A stretch of 36,630 nucleotides of DNA, taken from assembly GCA_900546675.1 (NCBI GenBank), contig URDQ01000011.1, forward strand, positions 1 to 36,630, in the 5' to 3' direction. Shown piece by piece: positions 26,235 to 33,739 of this stretch. Source of the stretch: an uncultured Porphyromonas sp. (GTDB lineage Bacteria; Bacteroidota; Bacteroidia; Bacteroidales; Porphyromonadaceae). Both the position numbers and the translations under genes were made by a program. The stretch's first letter is position 1. The number at the start of each line of letters is the position of its first letter. The notes under the pieces were generated by a model that was not told where the DNA came from, did not search any database, and saw only the letters and a program-made list of their open reading frames with translations.

Positions 26235-26287
26235 GAAGTCCACACGCAGTACGCTGAGTACTTGTCGTGTGGACTTCTCTTTTTTTT
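26235..26287 (+). terminator. Terminator of the riboswitch transcript
   Basis: A perfect 12-bp stem, GAAGTCCACACG (26235-26246) with CGTGTGGACTTC (26266-26277), is followed by TCTCTTTTTTTT ending near 26287. The U tract lies on the plus strand, so it ends the transcript begun at 25039. Confidence 0.88.
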
Positions 26288-26296
26288 GATCCCGCA

Positions 26297-26332
26297 AGTC
26301 TCACACGTATCATCGATACACGTCTCGAGACT
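26297..26332. repeat. Hairpin with nested palindrome
   Basis: AGTCTC (26297-26302) pairs with GAGACT (26327-26332) and encloses GTATC-ATC-GATAC. It follows the terminator at 26287 by 10 nt and could be a backup stop; no T tract follows. Confidence 0.5.
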
Positions 26333-26432
26333 GTTGAAAAAGCCCACGAGCTGGCTTAGGACGGGCAGATTGATTTTTTTACCATAAAAATCGTCCGCTT
26401 GTTGGTATAGTTAGACTACCCCTTGGCTTCAT

Positions 26433-26501
26433 TTTTATTGCTGTCCGATGAAGTAAACGACTCTTTTTCCGCTGAAAAACTTTTATCGGACAGCAATAAA
26501 A
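26433..26501. repeat. 17-bp perfect inverted repeat
   Basis: TTTTATTGCTGTCCGAT (26433-26449) and its exact complement ATCGGACAGCAATAAAA (26485-26501) enclose 35 bases. No transposase or other open frame lies inside or beside it. Confidence 0.8.
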
Positions 26502-26552
26502 CGAATTAAACCGACGTATGCCGAACGGCATGTATGGTGGTGTGAGAGGGCA

Positions 26553-26595
26553 GGAAACGAAAGTAGGTCAGAAAACTTTCGTTTCCCGACCTACT
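26553..26595. repeat. Two interlocked palindromes
   Basis: GGAAACGAAAGT (26553-26564) pairs with ACTTTCGTTTCC (26575-26586). AGTAGGTC (26562-26569) pairs with GACCTACT (26588-26595). The helices overlap by three bases and cross, so they form a pseudoknot or exclude each other. Confidence 0.75.
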
Positions 26596-26616
26596 CGATT
26601 GGCTTTTCTGCCGTTT

Positions 26617-26704
26617 ATCAACTAACTGGAGAGGCGTTCCTCCCTTGGAACTTTCAAATTCCTCTATTGGGAATTCTCTTTTCCAACCCTGGAGAGGTCG
26701 CTCT
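26617..26704. repeat. Second 22-bp phased array
   Basis: Consecutive 22-bp blocks start at 26617, 26639, 26661 and 26683. Those at 26639 and 26661 share CCTC-CTTGGAA / CCTC-ATTGGGAA openings and TTT-rich ends, and GGAGAGG recurs at 26628 and 26691. The units are more degenerate than those at 9712-9995. The remaining bases of 26288-26724 hold no gene that I can support. Confidence 0.5.
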
Positions 26705-26724
26705 GCTCTAGAGGACTCTGCTCT

Positions 26725-27174
26725 TTACTTGGAGCGATCGATGATGATCTTCTTACCTCCGATGATGTAGATGCCCTCAGAGAGCTCATCTACTGGAGTA
26801 AAGAGGCGGATACCGTCTAGCGTATAGACTGTGTTATCACGCTCTTGCGGACGGAGGACAAGCTCCGTGCCGAGAAGCTCAACGGTGATCTCTTGCGTAG
26901 CATCTGTGATGCGCCAGCCCTTGGCATTGGCAGCACGGACGTGGTCACTGGAGACTTCGTTCGTCTCGTCTTGCCCCTTGAAAGTGTCGAAGAGACGTAG
27001 CTCATCCTCTTGCTCTTCGTCAGAGCTCTCGGGACGCTCTTCGTGCTCTCCGAGACCATCAGCTGCGAGGAGAGTGCCATCATAATGGATGGTAAAGCGA
27101 ATTTTGCTCTTCTTCGGGAGCTGCGTATCGAAGCGGAGGACGTTTTTATCGGAGGTAAAGATCTCGCCCACCAT
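26725..27174 (-). pseudogene. Truncated LRR surface-protein paralog
   Basis: An open frame of 149 aa without a signal peptide, unlike its three full-length paralogs upstream. Residues 9-45 (NVLRFDTQLPKKSKIRF...) match the start of a repeat module of those proteins. The text then jumps, through an acidic stretch (HEERPESSDEEQED), to the end of the last module (ELRLFDTFKG..., DHVRAANAKGWRI) and the shared C-terminal tail (TVYTLDGIRLFTPVDEL..., ending IIGGKKIIIDRSK). The LRR core between them is missing. It looks like the residue of a deletion or recombination between paralogs. Whether it is translated is unknown, and without a signal peptide it could not be exported by itself. Confidence 0.7.
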
Positions 27175-27333
27175 TTTTGACCTTTACGCCTAAGTTTTTT
27201 CTTTGTATAAGCGTCTGCACACTATGGTTGTCAAGTGCGAGACGGGCGCAAATTTATGGAAAGATCTCCAATTACGTCGTATGACCAAGACCTTTCGTTT
27301 AGATAAGTGCAGCCATAGATGGCTATTATAAAT

Positions 27334-27361
27334 GGAGACGCTCGAAGTCTCGAGCGTCTCC
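27334..27361 (-). terminator. Hairpin after the 27374-28729 gene
   Basis: A perfect 12-bp stem, GGAGACGCTCGA with TCGAGCGTCTCC, and a 4-nt loop. On the minus strand it is followed by ATTTATAATA, 12 nt after the stop of the upstream gene. The T run is weak. Confidence 0.65.
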
Positions 27362-27373
27362 CTATAGCGATAT

Positions 27374-28729
27374 CTACTTGATGTAGAAGGGGCGGTTAGT
27401 ACCTGTCCCGAAGAACTTTATAGAGCCGTACTTGCCACCACCCATATAGTCCTCGGCAAAGCCAAAGCACTTAGCTACACGACTACCATCCTCGCCCTTG
27501 CAGTCTACCCAAGCGGAGACACGGCGACGGAGGATATTGCCTAGACCATCACGATCTATCTGCCACGAACTATTGATGATAGAGACTCGCTTAGCTTCTA
27601 GGTCTGGGTACTGAGCTTTGATCGCTTTGAGACAAGATGCCTGTAGTGCAGCATTGCCCATATTGGACTTAGGCCAAGCCTTCGTATTGGCGGCACGAGC
27701 GGCAGCCGCAGCTTTCTGTTGCTCTGCACGCTCTTGTGCTCTCTGATCGTCACGGGCTTTCTTCTCAGCGATAATCTGTTCGGGTGAGCGATAGGGCTTC
27801 TCCTTTTGAAACTCCTCAGAGGTCTGTGGCAAGACGGCTAGGATAGCTTGCTCCAACTCTGAATACTTCGGATCGGAGGGCTTGAAGTCGCCCGTACCGA
27901 CAAGCATCTCGCGAAACTCCATCGTAAATCGCAGATAGAACTCACGAGCCGCACCCTGTGTCTCTGCAGCCCGCTTGGCTAGGAAGATGTAGGAGTTGTA
28001 ACGCTCGTCACGCCACTGGTCAAACTGAGAGGCTTTTTCCTTCTGTCCCAACTTGATCTCAGGATTGCCCGCCCAAACGATCGTCTTCCACTCGGTGATG
28101 ACTTCACCAAATCGCTCCTTGTACTTGTCATAGTCCATATTGTAAAAGGAAGAAATACGAGATGCACGTGTCGCCATCTCATTGTAGAGCCAAAGGGCAC
28201 GCTCGTAATAGATGCCGAGCATATCCTCGAGGTTCTTAGCCTTGGTCGCTTGCTCTAAACGAGCGAGATAGTAGAGAGCATTCCTCTCGACAGCCTCCGA
28301 ATTGTAGAGTGGTTGTGGCTCTCCGTTGATTTCAGGGGTCCACGCACTCTCCTCAATAAAAGACCAGTCAGGAGTCATGGAGGCATTGTGATAGACTGGG
28401 TCTTCTGTCCGGAGACAGATGCGATTGTCTCCGCAGTCATACTCATCGTCTCGCAGAGCTATGCCGTAAGCTGTCTTTTGAGACTCTGAAGATTGAGCCG
28501 TAGAGGAGAGCTCAGTCACGCCCTTGGTCTGCGTTTCTTTGCCGTCAAAGACTTTATCGACGGCTTGGGTGACTGCTTTGTCGACCTTCTCCTCGACTTT
28601 GTTCTCGACCCTCTGTTTAGCCCTCCTTTTGGCTCTGTTGAGTAAACTACCGATCTGAGCCTCTGCCGTAATGGTGGAGAGAGCTACTAGAGATAGGATT
28701 AGTACGCTTTTGCTGATTAGCTGTCTCAT
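27374..28729 (-). CDS. Secreted protein of unknown function
   Basis: 451 aa with a Sec signal peptide (1-25, core LILSLVALSTI, cleavage after AEA). The mature N terminus is a basic then charged helix (LLNRAKRRAKQRVENKVEEKVDKA), a pattern that recurs in secreted Bacteroidetes proteins. The middle (about 140-330) is helical. A Lys/Arg/Ala/Gln coiled coil (about 330-365) precedes a C-terminal domain rich in aromatic and Gly residues (from about 370) ending GTNRPFYIK. Four Cys residues (two in DEYDCGDNRICL, two in VDCKG and AKCFG) could form disulfides. It sits among the LRR genes on the same strand but lacks their modules and tail. I do not recognise the family. Confidence 0.8.
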   Translation of the reverse strand: MRQLISKSVLILSLVALSTITAEAQIGSLLNRAKRRAKQRVENKVEEKVDKAVTQAVDKVFDGKETQTKGVTELSSTAQSSESQKTAYGIALRDDEYDCGDNRICLRTEDPVYHNASMTPDWSFIEESAWTPEINGEPQPLYNSEAVERNALYYLARLEQATKAKNLEDMLGIYYERALWLYNEMATRASRISSFYNMDYDKYKERFGEVITEWKTIVWAGNPEIKLGQKEKASQFDQWRDERYNSYIFLAKRAAETQGAAREFYLRFTMEFREMLVGTGDFKPSDPKYSELEQAILAVLPQTSEEFQKEKPYRSPEQIIAEKKARDDQRAQERAEQQKAAAAARAANTKAWPKSNMGNAALQASCLKAIKAQYPDLEAKRVSIINSSWQIDRDGLGNILRRRVSAWVDCKGEDGSRVAKCFGFAEDYMGGGKYGSIKFFGTGTNRPFYIK

Positions 28730-28762
28730 AGATTTAGGTTGTTATGTGATTAGTAGTTAGAT

Positions 28763-28791
28763 GTAGAGTCGCACAAGAGGTGCGACTCTAC
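28763..28791 (-). terminator. Hairpin between LRR gene and downstream gene
   Basis: A perfect 12-bp stem, GTAGAGTCGCAC (28763-28774) with GTGCGACTCTAC (28780-28791), 12 nt after the stop of the LRR gene at 28804. The minus-strand 3' flank (ATCTAACTACTAATC) is only moderately T-rich, so partial readthrough is possible. Confidence 0.6.
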
Positions 28792-28803
28792 AAGATTAGT
28801 TAG

Positions 28804-31188
28804 TTACTTAGTGTGGTCTATGATGACCTTATTACCACCGATGATGTAGATACCTTCGGGTAGCTCATCTACTGGGGTGAAGAGGCGGATACCGTCTAGC
28901 GTGTAGACTGTATCATCGCTCTCTTGCGGACGGAGGACAAGATCCGTGCCGAGAAGCTCGACGGTAATCTCTTGCGTAGCATCTGTGATGCGCCATCCCT
29001 TGGCTTTGGCAGCACGGAGGTGGTCACTGGTGACTTCGTTGGTCTCGCCTTCGCCCTTGAAGGTGTCGAAGAGACGTAGCTCACCCTTGACAGCCTCGGC
29101 TGAGCGGTTAGGAAGATTGTCTATGAGACGTGTCACGACATCTGCTTTGAGGCCATTCTTAGCAAAGCATAGCAGGACTAAGTTGGGACACTCGGAGAAG
29201 TCAAAGGTCTGAATCTGGTTCTCTCGTACATCTACCATCTCAATCTTCTGATGCTTAGGCATCGTGATGGAGGTGAGCTGAGCACGTGGCATACCCCATG
29301 CTACTACATTGCCTCCGATACGTAGATATTTTCTCGTGACTTCTAGTGTCTGCATCTGATCTGAGCTAGAAATCTTAGCTCCACCGAGAGTCCGAAGGCC
29401 ATCTAGAGCTAGGAGGTCATCTACGTAGGTGAGCCGTACTGATACTTGAGGATATTTATCGTTGACAGGTAGCTCTGTCTGCATACGGATTACAGGGACA
29501 TCGCTCTTGAGGCACACCTCACTATCAGAGTCTGTCAACCAAGTCTTCAAACGCCACTTCTTGCTGTAAGCAGCGTCAATGTGCGAGTCATCGTAGACAT
29601 TCTTGACGTAATCTGAGTAGGTTGCATCAACATAGAGATCGTGATAGTATGTCCCAGCTGTCCAATCAGGTAAAGCTTTGATAAGTTTATGTAGCGTCTC
29701 TGCAGACATTCCATTGTTTGCACAATCAACCGTTGCCAACTCGGGACAATTCGATATCTCTGGATTAGAGATGGCATTGTCGTAGAAGCCTAGATACCTT
29801 ATCGTTGTATGATTCTGTATGGATAGGGCTGTGCAATCGTTATTAGAGATCTCTAGATTTGAGATGTCTCCTGTCAGTGTGATCGTTTGGTCGGTGAGGG
29901 TATAACTTTTCACTGAGTCTACGGGATTAACCACGTTGAGACCCGTCGCCACGATAGGCTCTTTACCCGCATTCTTCAAGTCGATTTGGATTGTCTCACC
30001 TACGGCACGATTTGTCTTGAAAGTGATGACGTTTTTCGGTACGCTTACAATAATCTCATGCGTCCCACCTTGTGTATCTGTGTAGAATACAGCCCATCCG
30101 CGCTTATTGGCTGCGATGATGTCTGCATCGGTGTACTTGTTGTCTTCCTTTAGACGCCAGTCGACAAAGTAGAGACGCCCCTTTTCTGTCATTGAGCTAC
30201 GATCAGGTAGCGAAGCCATAAGTCTCGATGTGGCTTCTCCCTTGATTAGGTTGCCTTTACACATCACTTTCTTTAGGCTGTCGCACCCTGAGAAGTCGAG
30301 CTCGGTAAGAAGGTTCTCATAGCAATAGAGTTCTTCCAGACAGTGTTGCTTGCCCAGCTCTAGCTTCGTCAGCTTGTTACCAAAGCATTCGAGAGATACC
30401 GTGGAGCCTCCGACAGTGATTTTCGCTCCAGCCTTGCGCATTCTGTAGCTCTGCGTTTGATTCCACAGTATAGAGGTGCCAGCGAGATTTGTGAATATCG
30501 GAAGACTTGTCCCCGCCGAGCGTACACCAAGTGCGAAGTCTGTATTGTCAGCAGCTTCACGCTCCATCTTTATTTCGTCGGGGTATAGTTCCTGATTCGT
30601 CAAGTTCTGTGTATAATCTCCGAAAAAGCGCCAGCCCTTGGCATTGACAGCTCGAATACTCTCGATATCCCAGTTCAATTCTGTGGGACCAGTGTCATAT
30701 TTGTGGGGAGAGAAAATAGGCTTGTAAGCCCTTCCAGTGGCATCTGGAAGTGAGGCTATCAGAGCGTCCAAGCCACTCTTGTCTAGCCCGATACTGCTAC
30801 ATTGGACTCTAGTCAAAGCAGAGCACCCTGTGATATCCACTGAGGTTAGCTTGCGGTTGTAGCTGAGCGTAAGATCTTCAAGCGCTTTGTTATTCGTAGC
30901 GGAGAATTGCGTAAGCCCCGCAAAGGCTCCGCTGAAGGTTCTGACATTGCCTGTTATTGTGACCGTCGACTTAGTTAGCGTGTAGTCAAACCACCAGGGG
31001 GCAGTGACTGTATCCTTAAGCCCGTCCATAATAACTGGCTTCTCGGCCACGATGATCAGGCTGATCTTCTTGCCAGGCTCTGTGGAGGTCGAGAATGATA
31101 AGACATTCTCCGAAGCCTTCTGAGCCATACTCCCAAGAGGTATAAGTGATAGGAGCAGACTGTAGAGGAGTAATAGATATCGTCTCAT
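28804..31188 (-). CDS. Secreted LRR surface protein, paralog A
   Basis: 794 aa with a Sec signal peptide (1-22, core YLLLLYSLLLSLIPL, cleavage before QKAS). The mature part is built of four related modules of about 180-190 aa. Each has a lead-in strand like NVITFKTNRAVGETI, a TLTGDIS-like strand, a few leucine-rich turns (L-x-x-V-D-x-x-G-C-x-x-L, N-x-L), ALPDR, and an exit motif A-x-x-K-G-W. A fixed tail follows: ITVELLGTDLVL, then YTLDGIRLFTPVDELPEG and IYIIGGNK. The tail resembles short C-terminal sorting domains of Bacteroidetes surface proteins (type IX secretion is plausible). LRR proteins of Porphyromonas relatives (internalin-J-like) act in adhesion or biofilm; that role is inferred. 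Three paralogs stand in tandem. Confidence 0.82.
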   Translation of the reverse strand: MRRYLLLLYSLLLSLIPLGSMAQKASENVLSFSTSTEPGKKISLIIVAEKPVIMDGLKDTVTAPWWFDYTLTKSTVTITGNVRTFSGAFAGLTQFSATNNKALEDLTLSYNRKLTSVDITGCSALTRVQCSSIGLDKSGLDALIASLPDATGRAYKPIFSPHKYDTGPTELNWDIESIRAVNAKGWRFFGDYTQNLTNQELYPDEIKMEREAADNTDFALGVRSAGTSLPIFTNLAGTSILWNQTQSYRMRKAGAKITVGGSTVSLECFGNKLTKLELGKQHCLEELYCYENLLTELDFSGCDSLKKVMCKGNLIKGEATSRLMASLPDRSSMTEKGRLYFVDWRLKEDNKYTDADIIAANKRGWAVFYTDTQGGTHEIIVSVPKNVITFKTNRAVGETIQIDLKNAGKEPIVATGLNVVNPVDSVKSYTLTDQTITLTGDISNLEISNNDCTALSIQNHTTIRYLGFYDNAISNPEISNCPELATVDCANNGMSAETLHKLIKALPDWTAGTYYHDLYVDATYSDYVKNVYDDSHIDAAYSKKWRLKTWLTDSDSEVCLKSDVPVIRMQTELPVNDKYPQVSVRLTYVDDLLALDGLRTLGGAKISSSDQMQTLEVTRKYLRIGGNVVAWGMPRAQLTSITMPKHQKIEMVDVRENQIQTFDFSECPNLVLLCFAKNGLKADVVTRLIDNLPNRSAEAVKGELRLFDTFKGEGETNEVTSDHLRAAKAKGWRITDATQEITVELLGTDLVLRPQESDDTVYTLDGIRLFTPVDELPEGIYIIGGNKVIIDHTK
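28839..29105 (-). repeat. Near-identical 3' block of LRR genes, copy in paralog A
   Basis: About 270 bp covering the end of the last module and the C-terminal tail. It differs from the block at 31281-31552 by only scattered single bases, while the upstream parts of the two genes are far more divergent. The fragment at 26745-27003 carries a third, slightly more diverged copy and paralog C (33775-33850) a short one. Confidence 0.8.
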
Positions 31189-31208
31189 AACTATGTGTAG
31201 ATTTAGTT

Positions 31209-31239
31209 GCGGGGACGCACGAATGTGATACGTCCCCGC
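31209..31239 (-). terminator. Hairpin between LRR paralogs A and B
   Basis: GCGGGGACG (31209-31217) pairs with CGTCCCCGC (31231-31239), a 9-bp GC-rich stem, 12 nt after the stop of paralog B. The 3' flank on the minus strand is AACTAAATCT, not a U tract, so it may stabilise or attenuate rather than terminate. Confidence 0.5.
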
Positions 31240-31251
31240 AGGGTGAATAAG

Positions 31252-33567
31252 TTACTTGATATGACGGATGATCTGCTTCTGACCTCCGATGATGTAGATA
31301 CCCTCAGGTAGCTCATCTACTGGGGTGAAGAGGCGGATACCATCTAGCGTGTAGACTGTATCATCGCTCTCTTGCGGACGGAGGACAAGCTCCGTGCCGA
31401 GAAGCTCGACGGTAATCTCTTGCGTAGCATCTGTGATGCGCCAGCCCTTGGCATTGGCAGCACGGACGTGGTCACTGGTGACTTCGTTTGTCTCGTCTTT
31501 GCCCTTGAAGGTTTCAAAGAGTTGTAGCTCTCCCTTGACCTCTTCATTAGAGCGGTCTGGAAGCGTATTGATCAGAGCTGTGACTGCATCCTTGTTTAGC
31601 TGGTTCTGCTGTGCCGTAATCTTGCGCAGAGCAGTAGCTCCAGTTACATCAAGTGCGGTCAGGGCGTTTTGCTCTACATAAAGCTCTTCGAGTTGCGTAG
31701 ATTGATGTAGAGAGATCTGGCTGATGTCACTATGATGACAGCCAAACTTAACGAGATGTCCCGTCAGTAGGACCTCTGAAGCGGTCAGGGCTATAGACTG
31801 ATACCCCTCTTGCGACTGAAGTGTAGCTCCTACCCCTTGAGCATTGAGTGAACCTGTGAACTGAGTCAGCAAGTCTATCGTACTACCAGAGGTGCGTGTG
31901 GTCGTGAGGGCAATCTCAGACAGAGTCTCTGCTGTGATCTCGGTATCATCTTGGGACATAACTGTCCAGCCACGCTCTAGCGCCTTAGCAATGTCTGTAG
32001 AAGCATAGGCATTTGTCTCATCATCGGCTCCTGAGGAGAGGTATAGCTTACCATCCTTGTTGGGGCGATTAGGAAGTGTAGCGATGAAGTCGCTCATATC
32101 CTTGCCTCGTAACTGATTCCCATAGCAACGGATCTCTTTAAGAGCAGTACAGCCCGTGACATCGATATGAGAGATCTTGTTCCCCTGGAGCTCAAGGCTC
32201 TCGATACTCAGATGATTGAGTATGACCACAGAGGTGGGGTCGTTGCCCTCTTTGTCAGCCTTGCAGATGGTTACATCGCCGAGGAGGCGTACAGAGGCAT
32301 CTCCAGCAAGCGTATAGGTGCCGTAGTTGTCCTTGACGACACTGCCTGTAGCACCGATGATATCTAGATGCGTCTTGTAGGAAGTGTAGAGATTGAGGTC
32401 TCCCGTAGTCTTGGCAGAGGTTAGCTCGATGGTTGCATTACGCTCTACCTCCTTGCCCTCAGAGGTCATCTCTCGGATGATCCAGTTACGATCCCTAGCC
32501 TTAGCTCGATCTGATTCTGTGTATTCGTTGCCCTCGGTACCTTGCGCACTCTTGAGGTAGAGGATGCCTGGGGTCTTACCCTTACGACTAGGCAGTGCAG
32601 AGATCATCTTTGTCATCTTCTCGCCAGTAATCTTGTTGTTGTAGACTTTGAGCTGTCGCAGATTCTTCGCTCCACTTATGCCCACACCTTGTAGGGCACC
32701 ATTGGTTAGCGAGAGGACCTCGATGTACTCATGTCCAGTAGCATAGAAAGAAGACCCTACGCCCATAAAATCGATCTCTAAGACCTTTGCCTTTCCAAAG
32801 AGCGTGCTAGAAGATTTACCTAGATATACCTCTTGCCACTCATTCGTTAGGTTGGGGAAGATATTTCCCTCAGACGTAAATGCGCCCGTACACACTCCAC
32901 GTACACGTATCGTCTTGGACATATCGTCATTGTTGAAGAAACAAGACATCGTCTCTGTGGGCTTAATACGCTCGTATGTAGTCGTCGTCGGTCCCATATT
33001 GCTCCAGCAGAGAGTCCAGTATTTAGACGCAGCCAGCCAAATGTCGTGATCAGTCCAGTGATCCTTGTCGGGGCGAGGAGTCTCTGATATTACTAGCTTA
33101 CCAAACGAAGTCGTAGGTCTCTCCTTCAGACTACGTATAAAGCTCGAGAGGCCGCCGGGCGTGAAGTTGTTGTTTACACAGTTGATGAAGTTTAGCTTAC
33201 TACAGTTTCCCGCATAGATCTTCTCAATTGGGTTGTTTCGGACATATAGATGCTCTAATGTCGAGTGACCTGAGACGGATATCTCCTTCAGCTGCTCGGA
33301 GGCACAACTTACCTTAGTCACAGCTCCAGAAATATAGATATCGGAGCTTGTCGTCGTAGTTTTGACGATGATATAACCAGCATCGGGGATGATAATCGAA
33401 CCATCCTTGACCCCTCCCATTGTAATCTTGGTCCCTTTAGGAGCCGTGAGAGAGATGGTAAACTTACTCCCTACGGGCTTTGCCGTGATGAGCTTGATGC
33501 TATTCTTAGCTTGCATTCCTAGGATAGAGACTAGGAGCAAAGCAATGGTGTATAAGTACTTATTCAT
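31252..33567 (-). CDS. Secreted LRR surface protein, paralog B
   Basis: 771 aa from the ATG at 33567 (MNKYLYTIALLLVSIL). The frame is open to 33705, but the first 46 codons overlap the intergenic repeat and only the internal Met places the signal peptide at the N terminus. Cleavage is likely after GMQA. Four modules of the same design as paralog A are present, each closing with an A-x-x-(K/R)-x-W segment (for example DIAKALERGWTVM), with leucine-rich turns such as LEELYVEQNALTALDVTG. The tail from ITVELLGTELVL is almost identical to that of paralog A and differs only in the last residues (GGQKQIIRHIK). Predicted to be exported and surface-attached; ligand unknown. Confidence 0.82.
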   Translation of the reverse strand: MNKYLYTIALLLVSILGMQAKNSIKLITAKPVGSKFTISLTAPKGTKITMGGVKDGSIIIPDAGYIIVKTTTTSSDIYISGAVTKVSCASEQLKEISVSGHSTLEHLYVRNNPIEKIYAGNCSKLNFINCVNNNFTPGGLSSFIRSLKERPTTSFGKLVISETPRPDKDHWTDHDIWLAASKYWTLCWSNMGPTTTTYERIKPTETMSCFFNNDDMSKTIRVRGVCTGAFTSEGNIFPNLTNEWQEVYLGKSSSTLFGKAKVLEIDFMGVGSSFYATGHEYIEVLSLTNGALQGVGISGAKNLRQLKVYNNKITGEKMTKMISALPSRKGKTPGILYLKSAQGTEGNEYTESDRAKARDRNWIIREMTSEGKEVERNATIELTSAKTTGDLNLYTSYKTHLDIIGATGSVVKDNYGTYTLAGDASVRLLGDVTICKADKEGNDPTSVVILNHLSIESLELQGNKISHIDVTGCTALKEIRCYGNQLRGKDMSDFIATLPNRPNKDGKLYLSSGADDETNAYASTDIAKALERGWTVMSQDDTEITAETLSEIALTTTRTSGSTIDLLTQFTGSLNAQGVGATLQSQEGYQSIALTASEVLLTGHLVKFGCHHSDISQISLHQSTQLEELYVEQNALTALDVTGATALRKITAQQNQLNKDAVTALINTLPDRSNEEVKGELQLFETFKGKDETNEVTSDHVRAANAKGWRITDATQEITVELLGTELVLRPQESDDTVYTLDGIRLFTPVDELPEGIYIIGGQKQIIRHIK
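31281..31552 (-). repeat. Near-identical 3' block of LRR genes, copy in paralog B
   Basis: Partner of the block at 28839-29105, same orientation, about 2.4 kb away. Direct orientation and high identity allow gene conversion or deletion between them. Confidence 0.8.
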
Positions 33568-33609
33568 AGTTGTATTATGCTTTAGTGTTTTCGTTGTAGT
33601 CTGTATTAA

Positions 33610-33728
33610 ATAGGGACGCCCCTTCTCGCGTCCAACTAACATGCACTTAACTCTTGTCAGACGTACTAAATGCTTGACGGCAGATAGTATTACTTTTAGA
33701 TTCACATCTATGAGCTGGGCGTCCCTAT
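33610..33728 (-). repeat. Inverted repeat between LRR paralogs B and C
   Basis: ATAGGGACGCCC (33610-33621) and its exact complement GGGCGTCCCTAT (33717-33728) bracket 95 bases. On the minus strand a local alternative exists: GGACGC near 33634-33629 can pair with the same GCGTCC arm near 33619-33614. The first arm begins 12 nt after the stop of paralog C. Confidence 0.65.
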
Positions 33729-33739
33729 AGGTTGTTTCG

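Larger units (their letters stand above)
25039..26287 (+). ncRNA. Putative 1.25-kb structured non-coding RNA led by a B12 riboswitch
   Basis: From the predicted start near 25039 to the terminator at 26287 no frame gives a plausible protein: the longest forward frame (25364-25552, 62 codons) has an unconvincing sequence. Base composition is not AT-enriched as in a decayed spacer. Complementary segments abound: GTACT/AGTAC (25629-25643) nested in GTGTG/CACAC, ATCAG/CTGAT (25662-25675), CTAGT/ACTAG (25741-25758), CAGTCTG/CAGACTG (25761-25782), TGAGG/CCTCA (25915-25930) enclosed by GATCCTCT/AGAGGATC (25871-25952), TGACCAC/GTGGTCA (26024-26097), GTTGA/TCAAC (26121-26135), and GCTAT-CCACA with TGTGG-ATAGC (26181-26210). 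I do not recognise a known RNA class (not RNase P, tmRNA, 6S or a group II intron). Function unknown; a B12-controlled regulatory RNA is the simplest inference. A decayed transporter gene is the main alternative. Confidence 0.6.

Noticed and set aside
26196..26387. Short frames on both strands over the terminator
   Set aside because: They run through the terminator hairpin and T tract, and are therefore not credible genes.
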